Shown here piece after piece: positions 22,561-35,575 of a stretch of DNA of 64,000 bases (the first letter of the stretch is position 1; every line of letters begins with the position of its first letter). The stretch is taken from contig JAQFVV010006452.1 of assembly GCA_028023455.1 (NCBI GenBank), positions 178,501-242,500 on the forward strand, written 5' to 3'. The DNA comes from Epiperipatus broadwayi. Lineage: Eukaryota; Onychophora; Udeonychophora; Euonychophora; Peripatidae. The notes beneath the pieces are model-generated. The model worked only from the letters and a program-made list of their open reading frames with translations. It was not told where the DNA came from and ran no database searches. A program made the translations under genes and the position numbers.

Positions 22561-22979
22561 ATGTTAACTCTTCACTAGGATACCATTTCAGGATGGGTGG
22601 ATTTAAAGTTTGCAGAACTATTGCAATCTGCATTCAAAAGTAATTATGGTACAACTTACCTAATGTAGTATTAAAAAGTAATAATTATAAGCCTATTATA
22701 CTGCTTCTGAACCCAACATGTAAAGTGTAAATAATTAGAAAAGGTTATGGCAAAGCACAATTTCACTGTTTTCCCAAAAAAAATCATGATTTGTGAGAAC
22801 ACCTATGAGAATTAAAATGTCTGACAGTAAATTTCTCATAGTTATATTCAGAGACAAAAAGAAATTGTAAAAAGAATTACAGTAATTTATTAAGGAAAAT
22901 AAATGAATTATGTTAACCTGTACAATGATTTTTATTATTATTTCACAAATAATATTGTGGAACCAGTAACATTATATTA

Positions 22980-24550
22980 TGTGCATTTTCCTAGAAACAA
23001 TGCCATCAAGCGGTATCAACATGCTAATAGTACATTACCAATTATTCTCCCTGTTGACAAAGATAATGCTACAGTTTTAATAGAAATAACTGATTAAGAT
23101 AACAAAATAAAAGAGCACTTCACAGCATACCAATACAAGAAAGTGGTGAAACATCTTATACTGAGTATAAAAACAAATTTGTAAGCATTACTCAAAAAGC
23201 ATCACAGATTCTTCAGTGATTCAGAAAAAAAGTAAATGTAATGTTAATCATATTTCAGCTAAATTTTTCATCTTTATCGAAAAATATATAAGGATCACAT
23301 TCCGTTAAGATCTATTAATAGTTCTAAAAATTCACTTTGCCAAAAGTTGTCAGGATTTTTCTCAAAGTTCTTAGTGCTTTGGCATACAAAGCACAGACCT
23401 TTGTTAAGGATTTTAAGCACTTTGCAGAATTAATCAAGAACATTAAAATTGAAAGAACTCTCATATTGGTAACCTTTGATATGAAAAGTTTATTCATAAA
23501 TGAACCTGTGATGAAAAGCATTAACTATTATAAAGAAGAGATTAAATGGTGATAATAACTTTCAAACCAGATCAACTCTTTCCATCAAAAGTATAATGGA
23601 ACTACTAACATTCTACCTAATAGCAATATACTTTCAATACCCACAAAACTAAAGTTATGGATATGGGCTTATGACTATTATCCCCGATTAGCAATATTAG
23701 CATGGAAGAACTTGAAACTACAGCAATAAAGACAACTCCATCTCTATCTAAAGTTTTGCTTATGCTGATGATACATTTCTTGTAGAACCCCATAGTGAAG
23801 AACTATTACAAACATTCTAAAGATACATCAACAACATATATTTTTTCATTAAATCCACAACAGAATCAGAATAAGGATAAAAATAACATTCTTATGTGTT
23901 CTTGACACAAGATTCCCTTATGGCAAAATCAAAACTACAATTTACAGAAAACCCATACATTTTATCATAAGTATCCAATCACACTGGAAACACCAAACAT
24001 GAAATTATATTATTACTATGAAACAGAGAAAAAGAAGTTTGTTCAGAATCCAGTGATTTGGGGGGGAAAGAGCCACATAGAACAAACACTCGTAAAGAAG
24101 GTTATTTATTAGCTGTAATTAAGAAAACCTTAAAAAGATAACAAAAAGAACCATCAAAAGAAAGAAACAATTATTGATACTGTAAAGTATCCATACATAC
24201 AAGGAGTAACAGACAAACTAAAGAATATTTGCATTCAATATAAACTTAGAACAGTAATTGAGAGCTGCACACATTCTGAGGAAATTCTAATATCTACAAA
24301 GCCTAAATTTGAAATGCTGATAAAAAAAAAACAGCATCTATAAAATATCATATGAATGTGGAAAGTGTATATTGGTTGTACCAGTTGCACCATTAAAAGT
24401 GATTGAAAAACACAAACTGATAATTATAAAAAAAAAAGCAGATGTTTCTCGAGTATCAGACCATGTATGTAGCAATGAACATATGTTCAATTGAGAAAAT
24501 CCAAAAACATTGGATGGAGAGGAAAAGTAAAAAAAAAAAATTCAAAGGAC
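22980..24550 (+). pseudogene. Penelope-like element: RT plus GIY-YIG, decayed
   Basis: The most complete PLE coding remnant in the window, but full of stops and frameshifts. In order: an N-terminal RT block LPIILPVDKDNATVLI (about 23,035-23,080; family form PADKGNATV), the PLRSINSS block (about 23,310), RT motif LVTFDMKSLFINEPV (23,465-23,510), catalytic YADDTFLVE (about 23,763-23,790), TTIYRKPIHF (about 23,935), VKYPYIQGVTDKL (about 24,185), and a GIY-YIG domain with SYECGKCI, then EKHKLIIIKKKADVSRVSDHV and NEHMFN (24,340-24,500). This CxCG endonuclease type differs from the 1.3-3.6 kb lineage. It would have supplied RT and nicking activity for its own kind. Confidence 0.85.
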
Positions 24551-25116
24551 CTGCTTGAATGACAATGCTAAATAACCTCATAAGTTAATCTTATGTGACT
24601 AAGTATAGTGTCTGGAAAACTCTAATTAAATTTGCTCATTGGGAAAAGTGGAGAAATCAGGAGGTACCTCATAAATAAGTGCAGACTTAAAGTATTATCT
24701 TAAAATTCAGTCTTCAACAATATAAAGATCCAAGATCAATTCCATGCTATTACTGTCACTAGTCAGACCAGGAACATCTGAAGAGGAGAAGAAAATAATA
24801 TCTTTCAAAATATTATATATGTCCTAACCTGTGTTTTATTATTATTAGTTAAATGTAATTGGAAAATGTAACAAAAAGTTTAAAAAAATTTTAAAATATA
24901 TTTAATATTAAAATGTTAGATGATGAAATCAATCCAACAAATAAGTACAAATTACAATAAATGATTTGCCCAGTTACAGAAACATTTTTACTTACATGAT
25001 TAAGTTTTGATTAAATGTAAGATTATAAAATGGAATAAGAGAATGAATAACCAATATTAAATAAATACAAAAACAGATATAATGACATTTAAATACCATC
25101 AACATATACATACATA
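24551..25116. other. Probable PLE 3' non-coding part, then AT-rich
   Basis: CTGAAGAGGAGAAGAAAATA near 24,778 resembles the CUGAAGA...GAAA order seen in other PLE ends, but no stem II can be drawn, so I do not call a ribozyme. Confidence 0.35.
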
Positions 25117-25532
25117 TATCTACTGCTTATGGATTTGAGACTTTGACACTTAATAAAAGAGGAATACAGACTTCAGACCACTCAAAGAAGTATATAGAGA
25201 TGCATGTTAGGAGTAACAAGAAGAGATTAAAAATGCAATGTATGGGTAAGAGAACAAACAGGTGATACTGACCTCATTAAAAAAATTAAAAGACTGGAGT
25301 TGGGCTGGACATATTGCTAGAAGAGATGATAATAGATGGACAATTGAAATCTTAAACTGGATTACAAGAGATTGTAAAAGACCCAGGAAGAGACCACATG
25401 TGAGATGGATGGATGAAATAAGAAAGTGTGCAGGGATGATGTGGAGAAGAGAAGCTAAAGATCCAAGAAGATAGATTGAACTTTGAGAGACCTTAATTCT
25501 GCAATGGATTGATAATGGTTGTTGATGATGAT
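25117..25532 (+). pseudogene. RTE-like LINE C-terminal domain and 3' tail
   Basis: 5'-truncated non-LTR retrotransposon. It begins at STAYGFETLTLNK, the YGAETWTL block downstream of the RT, then has one frameshift near 25,262 and an open stretch (25,262-25,474): LKDWSWAGHIARRDDNRW, RPRKRPHVRWMDEIRK, MMWRREAKD. It ends with LRDLNSAMD-like reading and GATGATG at the 3' end. The W-G-H-I-A-R and R-P-x-x-R-W-x-D-x-I motifs are the C-terminal signature of RTE-type LINEs. Confidence 0.85.
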
Positions 25533-26079
25533 CTATTGCTTAATGAATATGGCCAATATAACTACAAATATGAAAGAAAAAGAAAAAAATGCTCCAGAGA
25601 TGAGTTTTACAATAGCTATATAAAATAGATGAAATACACAGGCTTATATATACCTGTGTCTATATATGTAATAGACAGGGTACTATAAATACAGCCACAT
25701 TTAGTTGATGATTCATTTTTCTGGTTTTTTTGATATTTTTGTGATCTTTAGCAAGAAAGTTTTCTTTCCAAAACACTTCAACACCTTGTCTGATTGTAAC
25801 TTTCTATTGTATTGTATTCTTTGTTATATCTTTCAATCAGAACAATCAATTTTGAATTTCTGTACAATGGTTTTGAGATTATCTTTATAATATAAGGGGG
25901 GTCCATTTCTCCCATAATCCACACTCCAATTCATCGTAAAGTACTTTTTTAAAAGTCTTGAATTTTTCATTCATTTTAAATGTTCAATCGAGTGAAGGTG
26001 TGATTTTACAATAGAAGATTTTTTAGTATCACATCCATCAGGGTGAAGATGCCACTGATTGGTTTTGTGATCTTAACCA
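25533..26079. other. AT-rich sequence, no gene seen
   Basis: May include the 3' part of the minus-strand LINE at 26.1-26.9 kb, but no motif is legible. Confidence 0.4.
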
Positions 26080-26890
26080 CTATATTTCTAAAATTGGGTG
26101 AAACATTCTTAAATAAATTTTTTCTAATGTCTTTATATTGCAGAAATAGAGCATCCAAATCTCACTTTCAATAAAAATAGCAGCACGTTAGAGTCTGTAC
26201 CTCAGCAACTAAGTCCAACTTTTGACTTTATAAAAGCACTAAAATATTTAAATTGGTTTACATTTTCAATTGATAACCATTCAAGCTAAAGGTGCAGAGA
26301 AAGTTTTTATCATTGACTAATAATTTAAATATAATATAGCATATATACTTAAACTAGATATAATTAAAGGGGGTTTGAACTCAGATTGTCAAGCTCCCTT
26401 CAGTCATTCACTCCATTTCATACAACTGATACTTATAACCACATACATGTGAAAAATAAATGATCTCCAATATATGAAGTGAATAACTGAAGGTTGCTTG
26501 AAAGTCTAGGTTCAAATCCCTTCTAATTACATTTACTAATAAACAACTTGAATTTTTCAACATTAATTATTAGACTAAAGTTATATATGTTGTTTTCAAA
26601 ACATTAAGCTGATTCTATAGATTATCATTTGAACCAGCAAAAATTGTACATTCATTAGCATATAGTAAATCAAGACCCCCAAGGAGGTTTGTGTCTTTCA
26701 GATTTAACTGATTCAAATTAAAATTTTCATCATCAAATCACTATCACATCATTTTCTCAGTATCATTCAGATATCTATAACTAATTTTAGAAAATGAGAA
26801 CAATATTGGATCGAGTAAGCATCCCTGTTTAACACCAGTCTTTATTCTAAATGCTTTAAGTTGTCCACTTACAGTAATAACATTTTATCT
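26080..26890 (-). pseudogene. LINE reverse transcriptase fragment
   Basis: Minus strand, from about 26,890: TVSGQLKAFRIKTGVKQGCL then LDPILFSF, the motif before the catalytic site of LINE RTs (VKQGC-L-P-LF). Next comes LLYANECTIFAGSNDNL (26,635-26,690) in place of LLYADD, with both catalytic aspartates changed. After an inserted hairpin (26,350-26,540), FSLNGYQLK and LVAEVQT (about 26,190-26,310) continue the thumb. Several stops; dead. Clade cannot be settled. Confidence 0.7.
26350..26540. repeat. Hairpin element with tRNA box-B-like ends
   Basis: Arms of about 60 bp (26,352-26,415 and 26,474-26,540) are imperfect reverse complements. Each outer end has GGTTCAAATCCC or its complement, resembling a pol III B box. 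It interrupts the LINE RT fragment, so it inserted later. Confidence 0.55.
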
Positions 26891-27035
26891 CATTCATTAC
26901 ATGCCAAGCATTAAAATAAATGTTTTTAAAAAACTTTTATTGTCAAAATTGCTATAATGTTTACTCTTTCATTGACATTTTGTACATATTTTTACCATTA
27001 TTGTCTTTATTTAGATAATAAAAATAATACAATAG

Positions 27036-27155
27036 TCTTGCATTGGTGGTCGAGAGGTCAGCGCGACTGCCTTGCACTTGCAGGCAGTTGCCCGGGTTGC
27101 GGGTTTACATCCCGGCCGATGCTATGACACTTAAAAATAATAATAATAATAATAC
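27036..27155 (+). mobile_element. tRNA-headed SINE, long-variable-arm type
   Basis: Head 27,040-27,122: GCATTGG pairs with CCGATGC as an acceptor stem, CTGCC/GGCAG is an anticodon-like stem with an enlarged loop, and GCGGG/CCCGG a T-like stem. A long spacer sits where the variable arm would be. It is followed by TATGACAC and an AAT repeat. Shared 5' phrase and GACAC tail with other copies mark it as a SINE, not a tRNA gene. Confidence 0.8.
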
Positions 27156-30100
27156 AATAAAAGAAAAAAATCAATTAAGCTGTTTCTCTAATTCTTTTTC
27201 TCATTAAATGATGATGTTTAAAGCTTTATTTAGATATATCATATTTAACACAAAGTGAGAATGAATTACCTTCAAATCTTTAAAATTAGTTAAATCCAAG
27301 CAAATTTTAGATGATATTTTAACATGTTAGTGCTAAGATACTAAAGTTACTACCTTTATGTGTTTTGCTTTTAATACATTTTTAAAATTAAGATTTTGAA
27401 ATCTTTTTTAATTGTTCATATACAACTTAAATTGTCTTCTTTTTTCAAATACTGTATTTAACATGAATAGACATTTGGAGTAATAAAAGTTTCAGTAACT
27501 TCCTCCTTTTTTCTATATGTTCTTTTCATTCTGTGACTATATACACACACATATAAATAATATTTAATAATGTTAATTTGACTTATGCCATCTATAAAAA
27601 ATTCTACATACTTAAATTGCAATGCTTAATGAAAAAGTTACTCAGTCGTTGATCATCATATGTTTCTATCACCAGCAACATTAACAGAAATCTGCAAAGT
27701 AGTTGACATTTCATTAATCATAACAATGAAATTTTTAAATAGACACCATTGGAACATTCAATTTGATATTAAACTCGATCATAAATTTAACTGTAATTTA
27801 ACTAATATAAAATTGCATATTGTAATAGTGTTTAAATAAAAATTGTTTTATTATAATTGGCAGGGTTTTAATTAATTTCCATGTTAATTCTGATAGTAAC
27901 ATATATCCAATATGATTTTTTCAAACAACATTACTGCTTGAAGAAGTTAAAATTTCCTAGATGGCATAAGATAAATGAAAGTTTATGTAGTGCTAAATAT
28001 TATGTGATATTTAATTAATTGATATAAACAAAAAAAAATATTGAACAATTTTTTTACTACATCTAACAAATAAAGATGATATAATAAGAAAAAAAGCAAA
28101 GAAGAAAAATAAATACTTTCTAAATCACTGTCAAAAAAATAAATTTAAAGCAAAAATAGTATTAAAAAATTATATTTTTGTATTATATTTAATATTATAA
28201 TTTTCTTAAGCTAAATTAAGAAAAAAAATTAACTTTTATTTCTGAATAATTTTCTTAGATAGAAATCAATAAACTTTATTATTTTATAAAGAGTAATTCA
28301 TTTTGTAATATTTAAACTGAATAATATCTAAAAAATTAAGGGTTAAATAAATAATTTTGTTTTTTCATTTTTTAATATTTTTTTTGCCAAATCATATTTT
28401 TTAAAATTAATTTTTACTAAAATATCTATGTGGAGAAATAAGATATTTTTAACAAAATTTAAATTATTTATTATTTTTTAATTTTTTTTTTTTTTAATGT
28501 AAAACCTGTATTATATTCCCATTAAGCACAATGCCTGAAGTTTGTAGAGATTTAAAATTCTGATTGCTTCGGTGAAAGTGCTAAAATGGTAAATAGTTAT
28601 ATAATGTTCTGCAACAGGTTTACTTTTTCTCACAGAAATTTTAAGGGACTTAGTTTAAGTATTTGTGAAAAGAAAATGTAACATTAATATTAAAAAAGCT
28701 CAAATTTGTTACTCAAAATTCAATAGTTTTTCCCTTCTTGTTTTAACCATTTAACATCAGGGAGATTCAAACAATAATAGAAGCAGTAAATATTTGTATA
28801 TCAAGTTTATGCTTTACATATATTTATAATCTTTGCTTGCCATCATTTCTTAGGTTAAAATCTCCCTACTATACAATTAAAGTAAAGTAAACTATAAGTC
28901 AATACCCATATATATTTGATTTTTTTTCCACTAGTGGTGAAAGATTTCTTGACATTTAAATGACTTTTTTTTCTTTATAATCAGTAAGTAGGCATCTCAT
29001 TTGACAATTCTAAATGCCACTTCAAGGTAATAATTAATTACATTTACTAACAACAATGAATAAATTACTGAATAGGTTATAGACTGGATGCATGGGAAAA
29101 CTCTGCTCTTTCCAAAAAATATTTAGCTTTCTAAAAATTCCCTAGTATTAAACATCATGTCAGAGACAGAACGGACTGATGCACTAAAATGTATTCCTAT
29201 TTTATAATTTACTAAACTTTTTTTTAAAAAAATATTTAAGGTTCATATACATAGCAAACATGCACAGAAATGAAAGTTCAATCTAATTATGAAAAATTAA
29301 AAAAAAAAGAAAATTGACAAATTTAAAAGTTAATATAAACATAAATTAAATTGTAATCCATTACTGAAAAGTCTGGAATCTGTAAAGAGTTAATGTATTC
29401 TTTTATTACAACAAATGTGGTCCCATTAAGAAAAATATTTGCAAGAAATCATAAACAAATAAAACAAAATTGCAAAACAAAGTTGTACTGTAATTTTATG
29501 TCCGACGATGATCAAGAATTAATTGTTAAGTGTAGAAAAATTTAAGCTTTATTTAAACATTTCTATATCACTTTGGTCTCCCTACGTATCTTTTATTAAT
29601 ATTTTATTCCAATATATATATTTACAGTACAATTTTTAATTCTCTTTATAACATTTTAAGATATCTGTGCTCATATACTCTATATATTACATATATAGAC
29701 ACATGTATATAATAAGCCTGTGTGTTTCAGTTATAATATTTTGAATAAATAATCACGTGGTCAGAAGATAAAATATTCCAGCATCACCATGGCAGGATTA
29801 TCACAACCGTTTTATCCAGTTGTCAAAACTGATATTTATTTATTTATCTCAGCTAGTAACAAGCACTTTCATCAATACTGTAAGATTGTTATTTTATCCT
29901 TTCGAATACATATCTCTATATTATTCAATTTCGTTTGTCTCTTTTTTCATAATTTATATTGTAATCCATACAAATATGAACTTTAAACAACCAAACCTCT
30001 TTATTTAATCTAACTTTAAAACTTCTTTTAGTTATTAAATTTTTTTTATAAAAACAGTATCTTTATTTTTTTAGACTTAAAATCAATTCTATTAATTTTA
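27156..30100. other. AT-rich sequence, no gene seen
   Basis: No element could be recognised. Near 28,560 the phrase CTGATTGCTTCGGTGAAAGTGC faintly resembles a decayed PLE terminal region. Frames at 29,789-30,008 show no domain. Confidence 0.5.
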
Positions 30101-30331
30101 TATCGAATTAAACCACTAAACACCACATGATCCTAAGATCTAGGTGCAGTGCTCTCAGATCCAAGGCTTCTCACTGATGAAGGCCACAAGCCAGAAACTA
30201 GTCTGGGGATATTTGATGAGTATGCACTAGATAGGGATTTTATGCACAAGCCTTCTGGTATCCATTGATTACTCTGGTTAGCACAAGGTGGCACTACTAT
30301 ATGGAGAGTTTTTGCCTGTTTTTATCGAATT
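30101..30331 (+). mobile_element. Family A solo copy with 9-bp target duplication
   Basis: TATCGAATT flanks both sides (30,101-30,109 and 30,323-30,331). The element (30,110-30,322) opens with AAACCACTAAACA, the same left end as the 4.8-kb composite, and switches after about 22 nt to the plus-strand unit at GATCCTAAGATC. So it also starts with an inverted stub. Confidence 0.8.
30159..30217 (+). ncRNA. Type I hammerhead, family A
   Basis: CTGATGA, GGC/GCC stem II, GAAAC and GTC intact. Lower stem I TTCTCA/TGGGGA pairs with two G-U. Upper stem I ATCCAA/TTTGAT has a G-to-T change. Confidence 0.72.
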
Positions 30332-30587
30332 GTTTGTTAATTTTATTTTCACCAAATTGATATAGTAACACTAAAATTGTTGCCATGAGTTGTCCTGCCA
30401 TTGCTCATATTATCAAACTCATCAAGACAATCTGTTTATTTAAGTAAATATTTAAAAAAAAACAGAAAACAAACAGCATTCTTCTAATACGTTTAATCAC
30501 GTGATTATTACAAATTTAGAAACATATTTTCTAATAATAATATTTTATTTTAATTATTATTTTCCTTATACAAAATATCTAATATTA

Positions 30588-30718
30588 ATAACACATTTTT
30601 TTTTTCATGTGTCATAGCATCAGCTGGAAAGTGAACCTGCTCACCCAGGACAACTGCTTGTAAAGCAGCTGTCATCGACCTCTTCACCACCAATGCTTGA
30701 CAAATCATAACACATTTT
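30588..30718 (-). mobile_element. tRNA-headed SINE with 12-bp target duplication
   Basis: Minus-strand head 30,617-30,696 with B-box-like AGGTTCACTTTCC and CATAGCATC/GATGCTATG end. ATAACACATTTT at 30,588-30,599 and 30,707-30,718 is the duplicated target, which confirms LINE-mediated insertion. A short YIENNN reading on this strand is spurious. Confidence 0.8.
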
Positions 30719-31918
30719 ATTATATATTTTTCAAACACCAGAAAGCAACTATTAATTTCCAACTATATGTCAATATGTGTATAACAAAAGTTATACACAA
30801 GCATAAGAGGAGATAGTCATTTGATGTTTACTGGCTTAAAAACCTTTATATCTCTCAGTGCTTATTTACTACTTTTATTTTTTCTTCACACCTGTAATGC
30901 TTTTCAGATATTATAATGTCTAATGTATTATAAATGAAAATCTGTGATCAGTTAAATATTATTTTCAATCTTGTGCAAAAACATACTGTAACATAACTTA
31001 CTTCTCACTCATAAAATATGCAAAAAATAAGTGAAGATGATCAAACATACAATACATAAACAATAATTTCTTTAAAGCAATATAGAAACCTTTATAAAAA
31101 TGATTTTACAATAACAGTAAGCAAAAAGCAAAGATTCTAATCGAATAAATACGTTTTTCATAATATGTTAAGTCTCCAATATAATATATTAAATTTCAAT
31201 ATAAAATCAAGTTTGATGCTTTTAGAAATAAGACCATAATAGGATTTTTTTTAAAAAATAAAATAAATCAATCTTACAGTTTAAAACTTGTATTTTAAAA
31301 TAAAGTTCTATAAACTCATTCTCTTAACTATCAAAAAAAATTCAATATTGCTGAAAACCTTAGGGTATACTAGGAGTAATTTTTAATGTAGCTTTCTACT
31401 CCCAGCATTAAGAAAATAGAAAATTTCCAATATATTTTAAACACCGAATTGCACAGACAAAAAATAATACATTAATTGGAATTTTTACGAACATAAAAAC
31501 ATATTGTGTATATATACGATATTGAATATAAATGCATATCCATATGTATGTTTTCAAATATCCAGGAGTGAACAAATTAAGATATTTCTGCAAATGGTAT
31601 CTTATAATATAGGAGCACCATTTGATTTATACACTGCATGTATTCTTTGTAGAATAAAATCATGAAGTATTTGAACACATTTTTAAAAGGGAAATATCTT
31701 TAAGTTATGAGATAAATATTATGAAAAAGTATTATTCATTCAGTTCTGCTACAGTGTCTCATAAAATGTCTTAGTACTTAAACTGATTATTGAAATACTC
31801 TTAAGAGATGTGTCACATCTTTTACATGTTTTTTCAACTATTTTAAACATGGAATTTATAACTTGGAATATTTAAATGAGATATTTATTTTATATAGTGT
31901 GATGTTTATGAATTGTAA
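30719..31918. other. AT-rich sequence, no gene seen
   Basis: Nothing recognisable. Confidence 0.5.
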
Positions 31919-32236
31919 TAAACTAAAGATCAGCTTTTCAAGCTAATGCACATGCGCTTTGTGAATCTTAATAATAAATGAATACTTTCACTTCTAACAC
32001 AAGATAAAGTCTTTGCAAAAGAATAGAATGAATCCACCTATTCTTCCAACCCAAACGCTCATTTCCAGTGCTTAAGATTTTCCCATACTTAAGCATTTGG
32101 GTTAAAAGAATATGTGGATTCATTCTATTCTTTCACAAAGACTTTATCTTGTGTTGGAAGTGAAAGTATTCATTTATCATTAAGATTCATAAAGCTCATG
32201 TGCATTAGCTTGAAAAGCTGATCTTTAGTTTATTAA
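31919..32236. repeat. Foldback element with about 145-bp arms
   Basis: Left arm AATAAACTAAAGATCAGC... and right arm ...GCTGATCTTTAGTTTATT are over 90 percent complementary by eye and meet around TGCTTAAGATTTTCCCATAC near 32,080. No coding capacity, no hammerhead core found. Confidence 0.85.
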
Positions 32237-32701
32237 CTTGGAATATTATAATCTTAAAAGGGAAAGTTTTTAGTTTTGAAAAACATGTTTTGCAAGTAAA
32301 ATGTGAATAGTCAAATTCTCAAGAAAATAAAAAATATAATATATGTGTATCTAAATCATAAATCCACTAACATATTTTATATTTAACAAAAGCATGATAG
32401 TTGGTAGACTCTTTTTGCATAAAATACTATTGATAATTTGTTTAGGGATAAGACATATTTCCAGACATCAATAATCTAATTCTTATCCTTTTATTATTGT
32501 CACCTTTTAATTCTATAATTCACATCAGATTTTTAAATCTATTTTGAATGAAACTTTCTTGCAAAGCTAACAATATATATTTGATAACTTTATTTGTTTC
32601 ACTATAGTTGTATAGTTTTTGATTATATTTCTTTCTAATGACTTTATTCCTCTTTAGTAAACAATAATTTCTAAATGTAGTTATTGATAAAGGTTTTATT
32701 C
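32237..32701. other. AT-rich sequence, no gene seen
   Basis: Nothing recognisable. Confidence 0.5.
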
Positions 32702-32882
32702 TTTTATTAATATATCACATGATCTAGGTGCAGTGCTCTCAGATCCAAGGCTCCTCATTGATGAAAGCCACGAGCTAGAAACTAGTCTGGGAATACTGGA
32801 TGAGTTATGGCATCCATTGATTACTCTGGCTTGCATTGAGTGACACTACTGTATAGAGAGTTTTGCCTGTTTTATTAATATA
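32702..32882 (+). mobile_element. Family A solo copy with 13-bp target duplication
   Basis: TTTTATTAATATA at 32,702-32,714 and 32,870-32,882 brackets a 155-bp element that starts TCACATGATC (end of the inverted stub) and has lost about 37 bp after the hammerhead relative to the full unit. Confidence 0.82.
32743..32801 (+). ncRNA. Decayed type I hammerhead, family A
   Basis: C3 of the core is T (TTGATGA), and lower stem I has a C-A mismatch, so it is probably inactive. Stem II is AGC/GCT where other copies have GGC/GCC: a paired change that keeps the helix. Confidence 0.65.
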
Positions 32883-33922
32883 CTAAGTAGAATCATAATA
32901 TTTATCAATACAATAGATGAAATCATAATTTGTGAAACTTTTAGTCTTGAAACATTCACTGGTTCATCAGTTTTTACAGTGATGCTTTAGCAATCAGCAT
33001 AAATAACTGTTTTTAAAGACAATTACAACATTTTTCTTCTAAAAATCTAATAGCAAATAATAACATTTACTGGAATCTAATAAAATATTAACCTGATATG
33101 CAAATTTAATATTTTTTTTGATATATTTTTTATCCATCCTTGTTGATTAAACCAAAGTACAATGAGCTAATCTGAATGCCTTTAATGAGCTTTCCTTTCA
33201 TTTGGGATACATTCATCAACTCACCCAATAGCTAGCACTGAGTACCACATTATTAATCAATCCTTTTATCATTTCAGGTGGAATAATAACTTTCTTGTGT
33301 TTTAAAATACAATTTTACATCCTAGAACTTTCTATGCATTAAGTTTTGTATTTACTTTCCTAAATACAGCAAAACCACTTCAAACTGAAAGACTGCCTTA
33401 AATTTCATCTTTGTATTATACTTGAAAATGAAAAGCTTTAGCACTTGTAATTTTTATAATAAATTGCTAAAATTTTGGTAGCCTTGACATTATGTGATCT
33501 ATCTCAAGTTTTATCTAGATATTCATACTCTTTTATAGACAAGATATAAAAAATACAATTAGAACATTGAGATATTATTGAAAAATATATAAAGAGAAGA
33601 ATGGAGGTGGATTCTTGTTTTATTCATCTAGGAAATTATTTGTTAGATAAACTGATGACTCTATTGGATATTTTGAAAAGTAAAGCTATAGTTCATGAAA
33701 TATTTATTGAGATATTTACATATTTATAAATAAATGTTTGTTAGATTTAATCGCATTACTCATGAATATAATAAAGAGGACAAAAGATGGTAGTATTTAT
33801 TTAACGGTTTGCTTAATAAACTTAAGCTAGTAGTTAAACGACAATTTTTATTTTGATAATAATTGAGAAAACAAGTATTTGTTTCATCAAATTTAGATAT
33901 AACATTACTACAGATATAATTA
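32883..33922. other. AT-rich sequence, no gene seen
   Basis: Nothing recognisable. Confidence 0.5.
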
Positions 33923-34070
33923 TAAATTTATTTAAACGCACATTCATTACGTAAATAATATTCATTAAGGCTGTAGCCTCAATCACATGTGTATAAAATG
34001 CGATAGTAGGGACCTCTACAGGTCTTTATATGCATGTGATTGAGGCTACAGCCTTAATGAATATTAATTA
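33923..34070. mobile_element. Family E foldback element, short copy
   Basis: ATTCATTAAGGCTGTAGCCT and the reverse complement frame GGGACCTCTACAGGTC. Only the outer arms of the longer family E copies are kept. Confidence 0.75.
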
Positions 34071-34689
34071 CTATAGATAATAAAACTAAGCTTAATAAAC
34101 AATTTGCATAATTGTTAAAAATTGTTATAAAAAACAGGTTCAATAAAATAAATTTGGCCATATACCAAAACTTAAGGATGGATTACTATAAAATTATGTC
34201 TATAAAAGAAACCTTACAAACTAAACAATTTCCTATTATTAGACTTTCAATCTTTATTATACATGCTAATGGAACGTCAGATGTAAGATAATGTTCAGTG
34301 CCCATACCTGAACCAGTAGATCTATTCATGAACATTATAAGGAAAGTAAAAAATAGACTTTATCATGGTATCAAAACTCATGGACTATGAAACGTGGAAT
34401 TTATTTAATATACCAGATTCATCAAAACTGTAGTAGATTTACTAAGCAAAAGATGTTTAATAGATATATTATGCATTATTCCTAATAGGTGGCTCAAAAA
34501 AGCTTCATCAGTACATTATTATCAATCAGAAGATAATCAATATACAAATGTTCCAACCTATTTAAAATGTTCCAACCTGTTTAAAATGTGTAAAACATGA
34601 TGTTTTGTGTCTGTTAAAATTATGTAAAACACACTATTTTTCATAAGTAAAATTCTTTTGAGATTAAAAAAAAACTATGCAATATTCAA
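34071..34689. other. AT-rich sequence, no gene seen
   Basis: A small direct repeat AATGTTCCAACCT/GTTTAAAATGT near 34,550-34,590. Confidence 0.45.
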
Positions 34690-34785
34690 GCGTTGATGGC
34701 CTAGTGGTTAGCATAGCTGCCTTCCAAGCAGCTGGCCTGGATTCGCTTCCTGGTCATCGCTTTGACATATGAAAAAAAAAAAAAA
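34690..34785 (+). mobile_element. tRNA-Gly(UCC)-like SINE
   Basis: The 71-nt head (34,690-34,760) folds like tRNA-Gly with anticodon loop CTTCCAA, A box TGGCCTAGTGGTTAGC and B box GGATTCGCTTCC. The acceptor stem GCGTTGA/TCATCGC has one mismatch. It runs into TTTGACATATG and an A tail, shared with 61.5 kb, so it is a SINE and not a gene. Confidence 0.82.
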
Positions 34786-35463
34786 ACTGCAAGAAAAGTA
34801 AATGTAAATAAGACGCTAAACTGAAACATTAAAACAAATATTAGATAGGGAATTATAAAGCAGAATAATGGTTGTAAATATTTGGTAATTAAATAATTTT
34901 TGCTAAAAAGATAAAATAAGAATCACAATGGCTTAAACAGACTCTTAGTAAGATTCATTTGTAATCTATTGAAATTGCACTTGAAAAAATAAGCTTGTTA
35001 AACATTGTGTTTCAAATGCCATTTTATATGGAATGGAAGCATAAATAATTAAAATAAAGACGATTACATTTGAAAACTTTTAATATATAGATTTAAAGGA
35101 GAATGAAGAAGATAAAATTATTGAAATAAGTAACTGAAAAAAGATTATATGTTAAGATAAATCTAAGAAGAAAAAGAAATAAGATTGAACATGTATTTGC
35201 TAATAGAAGTATAAAAGATATATTGTAAGAAACTATAGTGAATAAAAAATGAAATTAGAAATAAAAAAGGTAATAGAAGTTAACAAGATCACTTATGAAT
35301 ATTTATTCACTAAAATAGGGGATAAACAGTATATAAAGTATTTTGTTTTGTATGTGAAAACTGTCTTTTGATATATAACTAATTGTGACAATAATTACCC
35401 TTACTCATCGATTTTTCCATATCTGCTCATTTTAATTGAACCTTTAGTTTGCTTTCTAAAGTT
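34786..35463. other. AT-rich sequence, no gene seen
   Basis: Purine-rich plus strand, nothing recognisable. Confidence 0.45.
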
Positions 35464-35575
35464 GTAATTATAAATTTATTTAACACACATTGATTACGTA
35501 AGTAATAATTACTAAGGCATTAAACCTTTAAGCATGTGCACTTGAAAATGCGAAGGTAGGAATCTTAGTAATTAT
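35464..35575. mobile_element. Family E fragment
   Basis: TAATTATAAATTTATTTAAC, CACATTGATTACGTAAGTAAT and GGCATTAAACC match family E; the inner hairpin is decayed. Confidence 0.6.

Noticed and set aside
34690-34760. tRNA-Gly(UCC) gene
   Set aside because: Acceptor and T stems have mismatches, and the head continues into a SINE tail shared with 61.5 kb.
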